DNA from: Mariannaea sp. PMI_226
Lineage: Eukaryota > Ascomycota > Sordariomycetes > Hypocreales > Nectriaceae
Reading direction: 5' to 3'
Assembly (NCBI GenBank): GCA_024336345.1
Contig: JANFOG010000012.1
Coordinates: 930,001 to 994,000, forward strand
DNA: 64,000 nucleotides
The notes below the pieces were generated by a model. The model did no database searches and had not been told where the DNA came from. It worked only from the letters and a program-made list of their open reading frames with translations. Shown here piece by piece: positions 14,401 to 24,825 of this stretch. The position numbers and the translations under genes are program-made. Position 1 is the first letter of the stretch, and the number at the start of each line of letters is the position of its first letter.

Positions 14401-14510
14401 CCTGGGGGGGGAGGCGCTGGAGTTGAGGGAGGAGGCGGCATTGATGATGAAGGAGGTGGTGGTGGAGGGGGTCCCCAGCCAGGAGGCGGCGGCGGTGGGA
14501 GCTGCGACAT
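6930..14510 (-). CDS. prp8: Pre-mRNA-splicing factor Prp8 (with mini-intein)
   Basis: Central U5 snRNP scaffold of the spliceosome. It contacts 5' and 3' splice sites, branch site and U5/U6 RNA, and regulates Brr2. A single uninterrupted ORF of 2526 codons starts at the ATG at 14510, and no intron is needed. A proline-rich N terminus (residues 1-45) is followed by the near-invariant Prp8 core, the RNase H-like region and a C-terminal Jab1/MPN domain ending in an acidic/aromatic tail. Residues 1539-1696 are an in-frame intein, listed separately; removing it leaves 2368 residues, close to the usual family length. The host sequence on both sides of the intein (WEKA and [12 protein letters not shown]) is the conserved Prp8 linker. 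The gene is transcribed away from the complex I subunit gene. There are no frameshifts or stops. Confidence 0.98.
9423..9896 (-). mobile_element. PRP8 mini-intein (158 aa, no homing endonuclease)
   Basis: In-frame protein-splicing element inside prp8, exactly 474 nt. It begins with Cys1 (codon 9894-9896) directly after host WEKA. It ends with His-Asn (Asn codon 9423-9425) directly before host Ser-Gly-Phe-Glu. Block A starts [10 protein letters not shown]. Block B carries the T-x-x-H motif (VTSNH). The C-terminal blocks read VDGDQLYL and HDYLVLHN, giving the penultimate His, terminal Asn and +1 Ser needed for splicing. At 158 residues there is no room for a LAGLIDADG or HNH endonuclease, so it is a mini-intein. 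PRP8 inteins at this site are known in other ascomycetes and in Cryptococcus. All residues needed for splicing appear present, so activity is likely; that is inference. Confidence 0.95.
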
Positions 14511-15432
14511 GATGGCTTCGTGATGCGATCGATGATCGATGAGCCGTGGAGCTACGGGTCGAAGGCTTCACGCCGTCGCGCCTGTTTCGACGCGCTTCCA
14601 CTTCTAGCTCTCTTGTCGCAGAGTCAAGCGTTGGGAATTTCTCATTCGCAAATGTTGGATGATATAATAGATGCTGGTCACGCAGATATTGGGCAGCAAT
14701 GACCAAGGCAGCGTTGTTTGCTATGCTCTATGAATTCCCGTTGCCTCGATCACGACAAATTTCTGGTAAGGATCAAAGACGCGCTAGGCATATGTGGGTC
14801 TGTCACGTGATTGTCTCCTTACGATGACTTTGATGCCTTGCAGCAGGCAGACGGAGTATTGGAGAACATGGGGATGTAAGGGTCTGGAAGACCTTATGGT
14901 GAGGTTATGGAGTATCAACTCTGATGAATTCAAGAGACTGTGAAATAATGATTATGCAGCCGATTCTGTAGTCACTTTTATTTCGAATTTGCTTGTCATG
15001 TTAGAGTCTTACCTAAAGACTGAAGATCGATTGCTATAGAATACAGAATTGACCTACGGCCGCGAAGATAGGTGATTCGTCAAGTGTAATATTGGAAAAT
15101 AGATGAGGTTTATGAGGTCACAAATAAACCCTTTCCCGCGTCTGATACGACTCGCTAAATAAGTATTATGCAGCAGTTGATGGGCTTTACATTGAGTTGA
15201 GACATCACTGGATAGTCTTTTGTTGATGGACCTAGGTGGTACAGGGTAGGCCTGATGCAGCCTGATTACCAACTGACCAATGATGTCTTTCCAATTTTGG
15301 TTATCTAATCCTCTAAACTTCAACTCCCGTACGCCGATCCAAGGTGCAACTGACGACCTCCAGCTCGACCACGACGCCAGCCAATTCGCCTTCAACCCGC
15401 CCCAGCAAGCCAATCGCTGCCGTCGAGTCAAA
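14511..15432. promoter_or_regulatory. Divergent promoter region, prp8 / complex I subunit
   Basis: Intergenic stretch between two divergently transcribed genes. Nothing coding is recognisable. It contains a palindromic E-box TCACGTGA at 14803-14810, about 295 bp upstream of the prp8 ATG. Promoter function is inferred from position. Confidence 0.55.
14803..14810. promoter_or_regulatory. E-box palindrome TCACGTGA
   Basis: Perfect eight-base palindrome containing CACGTG, the core bound by bHLH factors of the Cbf1/USF type. It lies upstream of prp8. A related TCACGTG lies upstream of dib1. Binding is not shown. Confidence 0.35.
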
Positions 15433-15821
15433 ATGGCGCACCTCAGTACGAATATAGCTAATCCCATTGGCATTTATATCGCTAACCGTCACTCTATAGA
15501 TGTCAAGCCCGACCCGGCTTACCTGAAGTATCAGGGTGCGTGACTTCCCCCCCTCGATTCGACGACGAACCTGCAGTTCTTCTAATGCAATGAATCACAG
15601 CTATGCAGAAGGTCCGCCACCACTACTTCCGATGGACTCCTCGAACCGCCAGAATCACATTCGTCTACGTTGCCCTGATCCCCGGCATCATGGGATACAT
15701 TGCCTACAAGACCGACGTGAGTGTAAACCGATAATATCGACGCAAACAGCCGCTAATAATATCGAAGGGGCTTTGGGATTTCCGAGCGAAGCGAAAAGGC
15801 GATCTGATTTATGAGAAATAA
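15433..15821 (+). CDS. Mitochondrial complex I accessory subunit, NDUFB4/B15-like
   Basis: Small inner-membrane subunit of NADH:ubiquinone oxidoreductase. Four exons (15433-15445, 15500-15535, 15601-15716, 15768-15821) give 72 residues starting MAHLNVKPDPAYLKYQAMQK and ending LIYEK. The first exon is only 13 nt. Introns are 54, 65 and 51 nt, and the first and third have clear GCTAAC/GCTAAT branch sites. The protein has a basic N-terminal half with an RWTPRTAR stretch, one membrane segment (about residues 35-51, FVYVALIPGIMGYIAY) and a charged tail. That layout matches fungal 6.6-kDa/B15-type complex I subunits. The family call rests on layout and partial similarity, so the exact subunit name is less certain than the gene model. 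Confidence 0.7.
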
Positions 15822-16036
15822 GCGCAGTCGTGGATGTAGGAACGCGTGGGAATTTGTACATTTATAGGGTTCAACTGGGATAGAGCCCGTATTGGAATCC
15901 GTCAAGAGAAACAAAGTGCAACAGCCTGCGAAAGTCGAATTGATGTGAACCGACTGGATCAAATTATCATTTGCAGCATTGGGTATAAACTAAGTGACAC
16001 CGCCTTCCTCGCCGTTCAAGCTTTCAGTATTTTTCG

Positions 16037-16824
16037 TTACCATCTTCCCCGCCCCCTTGACCTGGAAGCAGGACCATCCGGTAATCTCTCCCCTCTCCTC
16101 CATTCCCCCATGGGAAATCCGCTTCCTGTGTTGTGTCTCCAGCCATCTCTTCCCCCTCGCGTGCCTCCACGGCCAAAACCATTCTCCCGACCCTGAAACC
16201 CTCCTCGGAAGGCACCACGACCCCCAGGCGGCGCAGGTATTTCCCTACGTGCATTTGACGCCGGGGCAACTGAGCCATCTGATAGTGGTGGTAATATTGC
16301 GCAAGATATATAGTCCCCCACAACAAAGCGTGCATCCTTCAGTGTCTTGTCATTACTGCTGCTCTCCTTGTCCGCTCCATGTTCTTCCATATTAACATCA
16401 TCTGATGTCTCGGCCCCTGACTCGCTTGTTTCAATAATAATGCTACCGAGGTCCTCGACTGCATACCGAGGCTGAGAGTTGTGGACGGTGCTGGTGGTTC
16501 GTAGGTCTGGGTAAACGAGCTGGAAGGCAAGACGGGTACCAACGGCAGGTGGCTGGAGGGCAGATGGCCTGGCAGCGGCGAGCTCGAGAGCTAGTTCCTT
16601 AAGTGTGCAATCGGGCCATGTATATATATTTGCGTGTGGTGGTAAGGGTTGCGACGCGAATTCCTCTGGCCTACCAAGCACACGAATCATGATCAGCTCC
16701 AGCCAAACGACAACCAGGATAATGCCAATTGAACATACCTTATGAAAGCTCCAGTGCGATAGAAGAGCTGGACAAGAAACGGAGTCGCCTCTTCGCGAGT
16801 CGACTTGGGGGGTGATGAAGCCAT
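16037..16824 (-). CDS. sap18: SAP18-family protein with RGG-rich tail
   Basis: Homologue of Sin3-associated polypeptide 18, a ubiquitin-fold protein found in Sin3 histone deacetylase and ASAP/EJC-linked complexes. Exons 16824-16739 and 16670-16037 are joined by a 68-nt intron (GTATGT..GGTAG), giving 239 residues. The splice rebuilds the family start TPFLVQLFYRTGAFIRPEEF. The core follows: a YTWPDCTLKEL segment, LAFQLVYPDL, YAVEDLGSI and the closing FVVGDYISCAILPP. After the core comes a tail of about 70 residues rich in Gly-Arg (RGG-like, GRGGTRGGRDG) that metazoan SAP18 lacks; it may bind RNA. The gene is divergent from prp18 across about 325 bp, so the two may share a promoter. Confidence 0.88.
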
Positions 16825-17148
16825 CCCATATACCCTGTATGCTGAGATGGATGAGAAATATTATACTTCCCTACCGTACTATGACCCGGCGCACATGAAT
16901 TCCATTGTTCAAATGTTACATGACGACGATGAGAGCCGAAGCTTCGAGGGTTGCCTTGTACAATTAGCCGAAATATTTCCGTATCTCATAACCTGAACAT
17001 CCCATGATGATCAAACTTCGACTTTGCGACGACATCTTTAATACACCAACTAAAACGAACGAGCTCTCTCACGCGTCATTATTTGACTGGAAATAAGCTC
17101 CCCTTACCAAAAAGCACTCGAAGCTCTTCTAGCCGCCAACCCGCCACA
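16825..17148. promoter_or_regulatory. Shared divergent promoter, sap18 / prp18
   Basis: Short 324-bp gap between the start codons of two divergent genes with RNA-related roles. Nothing coding is seen. A bidirectional promoter is inferred from orientation alone. Confidence 0.5.
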
Positions 17149-18246
17149 ATGGATTTCGCTGCATTGATGAACAAGGAGCTTTCCAAATCGAAGAAGAATC
17201 CCAGCAACGATAGCAAGAAGTACCTAAAGCGCTCCGAAGTCGAAGCTCAGCGAAAAGAAGCATACCTAGCCGAGCAAAAAACACTGGAAGCCGAGCGTGA
17301 GGCAAAAGCTGCCGCAAAGCGCAAACGTGAAGAGGAAATCGCCACCGAGAACGCAGTCCGTGAAGAGAAGCGTCTCAAGCTTGCTGAAGAGTCTCGCAAA
17401 CGTCGCGAAGAACAGGATGCCGAAGAGGAGCGTGCGAGACGAAAACGCCTCGGTTTGCCAGAGCTAGTCAAGAAAACGGAAGAAGATGAGGATAAGGACG
17501 ATGATTTAACAGATGACATCCCAGAAGAGGAGCTCATGGCAAAGTTGAGAGAATTGGGTGAACCTGCGACCCTATTTGGCGAAAAACACACTGCCAAGTT
17601 AAGGCGATATAGGAAATTGACGACTGTGATATCGAAGGGTCCGATACCGACCACGCTAGAACTTGTCGAGGAGAAAGATATGAAGTTGGATGGGACATTA
17701 CCAAAGGACAAGGAGGGTCGGAAGTGGCTCTTTAGGCAACTTGCGAGCTATTTTACAATGGTTCTCACAGAGTATCAAGAAGCAATGGAGGCTGAGAAGA
17801 GAGACACCAGCGCAAGCAAGCAAGCATACAACGCCATGGTCCAGACTCGCGAGAATATGAAGCCGGTATGTCTCCATTTCGCGAATTTACAACTGCGCCG
17901 TAATACTAATATGATAAAATAGCTCTTCCGCAAATTTGAACAAGGCGGCATTGAGGACTCTATTCTCGAGCCCGTCATTGAAATCGTCCAAGCCCTCCAG
18001 GAGCGACGCTACGTGGACGCCAACGATGGCTACTTGCGCCTAAGTATCGGCAAAGCTGCCTGGCCCATCGGAGTGACCATGGTTGGTATCCACGAGCGAA
18101 GCGCGCGAGAGAAGTTGCACGATGGTGAGAAGGGCCATGTAATGGGTGACGAGGTCACGCGAAAGTACTTGCAGAGCATCAAACGATGCCTCACCTTTGC
18201 GCAGGTACGCTGGCCGCCGACAGATCTGCGGCAATTGATGGGCTGA
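17149..18246 (+). CDS. prp18: Pre-mRNA-splicing factor Prp18
   Basis: Second-step splicing factor that works with Slu7 and stabilises exon-intron contacts around U5. The chosen ATG at 17149 lies in a good context (ACAATGG) and gives the family start MDFAALMNKEL. Exons 17149-17865 and 17923-18246 flank a 57-nt intron with TACTAAT branch site, giving 346 residues. The N-terminal half is a highly charged Lys/Glu/Arg coiled region. A short PRP4-like (SFM) motif with KRLGLPEL and ELMAKLRELGEPATLFGE follows at about residues 95-145. The C-terminal Prp18 helical domain contains KPLFRKFEQG, RYVDANDGYLRLSIGKAAWPIGVT and ends KRCLTFAQVRWPPTDLRQLMG. That invariant loop region is fully conserved. All usual domains are present. 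Confidence 0.96.
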
Positions 18247-18806
18247 AGGAACAATGCATGGAAGCTTAAAGTATATGTTATCGGAATATCAAGAGGAGTA
18301 AAAAGGCCCAGCACGCAACAATAAGAGCTGTAACCGCGGACAGCAATATCTAGATTAATGATACCCAATATTCAGGACAGGGAGAATATATATTTAACCA
18401 TTCACAAATCAAGTCGATTAAACATTGTCCACAGGAAGATTCATCTGAAACAAAGTAATATCTTAAAATGATGCCTCTTATAGAATACTCAGATGCACCT
18501 TTGCGCCCTGAATAAATCTCATCAGGCACGGAGACATTTTTAATGGTGCGTACCGCAGTAACCAGGACCCCGAACGCCTGGTCATGATTGTATGCCTGTA
18601 TTCTCAGCTCTCTTACTTGACACCTTTGTCGATGCGCGCCATATATGGCGTCCTTCAGTCTTCCTCTTCCGAAACCAAAAACACATGTTCAAGGAAAAAT
18701 CCTCATTCTTGGAGGAACAGACCCACGGAGATACAGTGTACCTTGGTCACCATATTACGCCTGCGAGGAGCTGCTACAAGTATGAGGATACCAAAACATC
18801 ATCAAC
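18247..18806. other. Convergent 3' flanks of prp18 and csn1
   Basis: A 560-bp gap between tail-to-tail genes. It is AT-rich with no recognisable coding segment, and presumably holds both 3' UTRs. Confidence 0.5.
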
Positions 18807-20455
18807 TTAGGCTTTAACACCGCCTTGATGGATGTTCGTATCATCGAACCACTCATCCCTTACTGCCCTATCCGCTAGGGACGGTAGCTTGCTTCCGACG
18901 ACTTCGAGGCCGGCTGCGATGAGGCTCATGCGGCGAAGTCTCTCTTTGGCTTCCCGCTCGTAGTAGCTCGCCACGTCAAGAGCTTGTTTCTGCATCGCTA
19001 GGCGAGGATCTGGCTTGACTGCAACGAGGAGCTATAGAGATAAGTTAGGAAAACCGGTATCAAGTACTATGTCAACTAAAATACTAACCTTGTGCTGTGT
19101 GTCGATTCGTGCTTTGAGGACACCATTGCGAATCAGGGACACAAGCTCTTCTTCAATAGACTGCCCCGGAGACGCAAACGATTCGTTAAGGCTCTCAAGA
19201 GTAACACATGAGAATGGCTTGAAGTACTGAACGATACATTTGTTTCGAATCTGTGAGTAAATTGCTGGAATGTGCTTCTGAAGGTAAATATCGAGCAAGT
19301 AGTCGTTGCGGAAAGTTGCTAGAATAGATAAGCATTGGGAATAACGGCCGCTCACAAAGAGAGCAATAGCCTTTCGGATATGGGGCTCGAATTCTAAGAA
19401 TGTTCGGAAAGATTGGTTGTCCAACACTTGCTCCTGGAGATCCTTTCTCTCCATTGTTGCCAAGGCAAGAAGACCGCCGTATATGGCGACGTCGTTTGGG
19501 CTTACGATATCATCAAACTTGAACGCAGAGGCACTGCTGTCGATTTGAATAAAGTTCTTTGCAGCATCTTCGTAATGTCCGAGGCCCAGGAGTCCAATAC
19601 CAGAAATAATCTTGGCGTAGGGGGCCGTGGTTGTATCGTCCTCGGATGTTTGAACACCGGTAACTTTGCCGAGGTTGTTGATGACCATGTTCCAGTCTCG
19701 ACGTTGGAGTGAAATAGAGACTAGGTGTTTTCCACAATCCATGATATGCCTCGTTGTGCTCACGTCTTGGCGCATGCGACTGTAGGCTTCTGCCGCGTCG
19801 CTTAGCTCCCCAATCTGCTCGTAGTGCCGACCCAAGTCTTCTTGACCCATCTGGAGAGGGAAGGTAAGTCAAGGTCAGGAGCAAGGTTTGATGATTTGTT
19901 TTTGTGTCAGTTTACTCACACGAATACTTTCTTTGATCAAGTTGTTTTTGTATGCCTTAAGCTCGGACGTTAGACGAGCGGTCTCGTCTTTGTTCTTCCG
20001 CTCGGTATGATCAATCCAGGCATGATCCCTTTGAGCTTCGGGCTCGTCTGGAGCGGCCAAACGGAGACACTCCCATGCCTCTAAATACCGGGAGACATCC
20101 TTGCCAGCTTTTGCTTCCACCATAGCAGCCTTCAGTGCATCGATACAGAGTGTTACAGAGGACTTTCCGATAAATATAAGGCGATCGTATCTCGTTCGAC
20201 CTTGAATCAACAAGACTCAGTATTAGTTGAAATTGCGGCGAATCGAATCGTCTTGGCATGGGAATGGCGTACCCTGGTAGTTCTGCATATATAGATCGAG
20301 GTCGAGCTTGACGGGGTCTTGGGTATCACATCTGCTGTTAGCATCACGCTGATTGGCGATAGGACATCATGGCTTTTGAGTGCACCTTGGACAATGACAC
20401 CACCCATATTGCTCATTTGGGTGAAGAAGGCTAGTATCGAGGTGGAGGAAGCCAT
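18807..20455 (-). CDS. csn1: COP9 signalosome complex subunit 1 (Rpn7/PCI)
   Basis: Subunit of the COP9 signalosome, which removes Nedd8 from cullin-RING ubiquitin ligases; in fungi it affects development and light response. Five exons (20455-20386, 20317-20273, 20200-19920, 19850-19089, 19031-18807) give 460 residues, and all joins keep frame. The start MASSTSILAFFTQMSNMGG leads into KLDLDLYMQNYQGRTRYDRL, the family's opening. The Rpn7 helical-repeat region follows (LIKESIRMGQEDLGRHYEQIG, YSRMRQDVST). The PCI domain spans about residues 290-390 and includes YLLDIYLQKHIP and CIVQYFKPF. The C-terminal tail begins AVKPDPR. The very similar proteasome subunit Rpn7 is excluded because the N-terminal block and the ARIDTQHK/VKPDPR region fit CSN1 better. 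Confidence 0.93.
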
Positions 20456-22476
20456 GGTGAGGAGCGATTTGGCTGCACCGATGCGCTCGTCGTCAGTATG
20501 GCTACAATCTGTGTGAGCTTCTGAGCAAGTAGGTTGACAGGTAGTAGTGGGGCAGCTCAGCTTGAGCAGCGGGGAACACCCAGGTGAGGCGCGGTGAGTT
20601 TCGGTGAGCCCAGAGGTCCCCCGAACCTTGACCTGGCGCTGTAGGGTAGGTGGGTTGCCGACAACTAGTACATGCATAGGTGTGTAACGGGAATTGACCC
20701 TATTGGCATATTGCACCTACATATCGTCACCGTTTCCTCAATATACTTAAATTACGCATATGAACTAACATTATTATCAGGTCACTAAGTGGCAAATCAT
20801 AGTGTGAGAAGTGACTGGCTGCTGTAAATGGAACCATAGGGCTGTGGAAGGGTCTCCCCAAACTACATCACTCGGCAAATCTTACAAAATGTCAACAGGT
20901 GGCAATCCATTTTCAACGTTGGAACAGAAACACAATTTTGCGGGACTGGTATGTCACCTACATAGAAAGAACCCCCAAACTGACCGAAAACTCTAGCCTG
21001 CCATCGCCGCACTGACAGCTGCCCCCAAAGCCCATGGGTTGATGGGTGGCTTTTGTGACTCAGGCCAGGATATTCACGGGCTCCCTTCAGTATCGTGGTT
21101 TTATTGAATCACATCACGATATGACACTGGCCGGCTACACGGATTCACTAGGCAAGCAGTGTCGTCATCTCACGCACGGAATGAATGTATCTAGGCTAAG
21201 ATGAGTGGGCAAACGGGGTTTATTTTTGTATCCATCCTCGCCACCTTCTAGAAGCAGATACATAGTATGCAAGTAAAAGCCTGTGCGGATGTCTTTCACT
21301 CCATCAGGACACCCTTCGACAGCAAACCACGCGATCTTTCCAAGGGTTCCCGGCATTAGTGCATTTCTCTTCCCTCTTCAGCCCGTTCCCCATTCATGGT
21401 GGTCCCTTTCTTTCACACCCTAAACATGTCTTTTGGTCGAGAATGACGTTGTGTAGAGAGATAATATCGGAAAGCTCGGCTTCGGCATGATCCAAATCAC
21501 CTTTCAGCAGAAGCCGGGATTTTACATAATTGAATCGTCCCGGTCCCGGATCCGATGCAAAACATCAGCGCGACGACAGGGAGAGAGACGGATAATGGGG
21601 TGCACTCGGCCAAGCGTGTTCGTGACAATCCATGAAGGCCATAACCATATTTACTGAGCCTGTTACGCATACTGCTAGTTTAGAGAGCTAGAAGGTAGAA
21701 TAAAATTCAGATACAGCACGGGAAGAGTGCAGACATGGGGGCTACCCTATGCAATCCAACATGGTAGCTCGATATATTGGGCTAAAAATGTCCGACAGGG
21801 TGATGCCAAGATATGTGCCAAGATATGTGCCAAGACACCCAACAATATCTCTAAAGTCGGCTTCCAGAAAAATTCTCATCTAGATTCCCACATTAAAACA
21901 CGGTTATTAGGAACCAAAAAGCAAAGCCGAAAAACCTGAGAGTTGGTGGATATCCTAAGTTAATTGATCCTGAGCAGTCACCCATTCCGAGATTCCGTAT
22001 CTTTCCCACCAATCACGATATGGAAATCCATTATTATCAAGATACAAGCCTTGGGTATGGCCAATAATAGCGTTTTGCGTGCCAGTGTGCAGAGTGTACG
22101 TCCATCCGCTTGTGTGCGGGATGATATCGGATCCGAGTGGTTATACACCAATATCCGGGAGAAAGGAGCCTAGGCGCCAAGCTTCTTGAATTGAAACACG
22201 GCTTGAGACCTTGATGGCCTGGGCGCGGTGTGGCGAGATGGGAACGGTGAGAGTGATGTCATATCAATTGGGGGAGGGGGGGAAAGAAGGGTTCACATAT
22301 TCTCTCTCGCGAGAAGGATACGAATCGAATTTCTAGACTAGATTGGAGGCTCAGCTTGCCGTACATCCACGAGACTAACATGCGCTTGAGGATATCAGAA
22401 CAGATATGGTATGTAGTGCTGCGTGATATTAGCAGCCACGAGTGATGATGACGGGCTACCTTAAGATGTATTTGTT

Positions 22477-22490
22477 CCCCCCCCCCCCCC
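22477..22490. repeat. Poly-C tract (14 C)
   Basis: Uninterrupted run of 14 cytosines in the gene-poor region. Confidence 0.85.
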
Positions 22491-23254
22491 ACAAGTTTTC
22501 TCTGCTTCAATGGGTAAGAAAAAAATCCAAATCAAATTTGGAACAGCGTCTCAGCTGAGTGACGTGGGGAAACTGTCAAACGGGCAAACGAGTAGAGTGT
22601 TGTAGTGAGATTTCCAGAAGCCATTCACTCTTTTTGGGCACAAGTCCGAGTCACCACGATAGCCGATGATATTAAAAAGTCATCCAGAGCCGCACAATAA
22701 TTAGTGGAGTTCAAGTTGGGTTCGTCCATTCCCACAGGCCCCCCATCGGCTCAATCAATGGACCTTATACTGGCGCATGGAAACGCAACGCAACCAAAAG
22801 GGAAGTTGAAGAAACGGTTTTCGTTTGAGGGATCTCTTCTGGCCACGGCAAAGACGCCAACAGCCTTTACCCCAAATCGCTTGAGCCTGCTGAGATAAGT
22901 TACTTGGTATCGACGTATAGGTCTTAGGTCCTGAGCGATGTGCCGTGACAGGGGATTCAGGTTGGTCCTCTTGTGCTGTACCATTTGCTGGCACCTCTTT
23001 AGTGCCGCGGAATCCTGTACGATGGCGTAATTGTGCAGGTTTGGTTAGAATGGGTGGGCTCAGTGTCGGGGCTTCCGTCCGTCTGTCTAGGGAGCAGTGC
23101 AATTTTTCCGAGGCAAAATCTGCTGCGAACTTTGTCCATGATGGTATTTTTGGCGCGCGGGCGACCGTCATCGCTATGGATTTATTTCAGGTAACGTTAG
23201 ATCGCCAACTCTTTTAGTGCATCGTCGTGCAATGGTGGCGTTTGCAGTCAGTTT

Positions 23255-23288
23255 GCTCATGGGTGAGGCTCATTGCTCACCCATGAGC
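23255..23288. repeat. Perfect inverted repeat, 13-bp arms
   Basis: GCTCATGGGTGAG at 23255-23267 is exactly complementary to CTCACCCATGAGC at 23276-23288, with an 8-nt spacer. It would fold as a stable stem-loop in RNA or could be a dimeric binding site. There is no adjacent T-run or gene end to explain it. Confidence 0.85.
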
Positions 23289-23879
23289 CATTGCCTCTTC
23301 TGACCTAATTGATCGTCCATGTTGTGGCTCGCATTATTTCGACTGAAGACTAGTCGGCCCGGCCTGCGGCCGTTTGGTAGGAATTTAGGGTTTACGGGAA
23401 GGTTGTCTCTGAATACCTACCTACCTTGCTCTTGCCTTGCTGGATATCAGCTCAGTGGAGTGGCCCTGTACAGTATGAGTGCAGAATAGGTATGCATAAT
23501 ATGCAGCCTAAGTAGTTTTAGTTGCAGAAGGTTAGATATGCTTTGAGGCTGTTGTTGAAATTCCCAAACTGCCTGCGTAAACGATGGGTGATTGACGCTT
23601 TCGCGAATCACTCCTCTGGTTTAAATTATGCATCATCTCTACAGGGAAGCCATCTATTTTGTTAGGGACAATGCTAACACCATCTGTTCGGGGCATTTCA
23701 GTTCTGTAATTCGGTAGACCGCATGCTGGGCTCGTCGTGGATCAGCAGGAAACCAGACACAGTACCGCATATAACACGGGAACAGGAGCCATCTCCACAT
23801 GCTCACGCCGATGACCTCGAAGTGAGAAATTGATGCTTTGAGGCGCCCTCTTTAGAGCAGAAAAGTGGTACCTCCATGG

Positions 23880-23903
23880 CCCCCCCCCCCCCCCCCCCCC
23901 CCC
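23880..23903. repeat. Poly-C tract (24 C)
   Basis: Uninterrupted run of 24 cytosines after TCCATGG. It is long enough for replication or sequencing slippage, so the exact count should be treated with caution. Confidence 0.85.
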
Positions 23904-24621
23904 AACCGTTGACGAGCGCAACTTCGAAAGAACTACGATACTGGACGTATGACTGGAGAAGAATAGGAGGCAGCTGGAGTTATTCAGGCTCGGCGATGAA
24001 GCCCTAGATAATTTAGCGTGTTGGTCGTTGTACTGATGATATGCGCACACGGCCTTCTGTGCATTCGTTTCTCGATCTTAGCCCCTAGGACGCGCGTGTC
24101 CAGTTTTCAGAGGCGATAGAGTTGAGCAGTCAATCGATTACAGGGTGTTGAAGCCTGTTGATTCACTGTGAGTGGACAACCGCCGGGATTTCAATTGAGC
24201 TTGTGCAAAATTGCCCTCGGTGCTCCTTTCAATCTGTCCTCATAACGGCGCAGGACGTGCCCCTTACAGAAGGGGCAATGCCGTTTGCTGAATTCATGAT
24301 ATGGGCACAGGTTACTGCTATACACCCTGCAGGGTGGAGTTACCTTACTGTAAATGATATTTCGTACTGGATCCAATGCATTCTCACCGTTGTCCCGAAA
24401 TCTGCCAATCTCAGCCCCGATAGCCCAATCCATACGAAAGATACCAAACGGACGCCATGAACGGGTCCCCATGATCCGTGTTAGCCGTGGGAGACCTCAG
24501 TCCCTTCCACAACAAGAATAACGGATGAATGCACCACGGCGACTGGGTGACACGGATGACTTCCGGTGTCCTTGGACCCCCCAACGGCGCCCCTCTCGGG
24601 TCACCTTCTTCTCCCTAACAA

Positions 24622-24825
24622 GTGCATAGGGAGAAATCCACTGGCCTTCCACCCATGCTTTTAAAATGCTACTATCTAGTATTCACCATAGCACTCATTT
24701 CGCCTCAATTCTTGTCCGTTGTATGCTTTGTGCCCTCAAGCTTCGGAATCGGCCTTCGGACTTCAATCTTAGCTTTGAGTGTTATTTGGGTTGTTAAGGC
24801 GATTAATATGTACACAACTGGGTAA
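24622..24825 (+). pseudogene. Orphan hydrophobic exon-like ORF (possible wax-synthase-type relic)
   Basis: An ORF of 67 codons with two hydrophobic segments (YYLVFTIALISPQFLSVVCF and ILALSVIWVVKAI) ends at an exact GTAAGT donor, just after YTTG. The pattern resembles the first exon of MBOAT/wax-synthase-like fungal acyltransferases, in which a similar short motif follows two membrane helices. No matching downstream exon could be found in the next 500 bp. It is therefore either a relic or a chance ORF. The family suggestion is weak. Confidence 0.25.
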
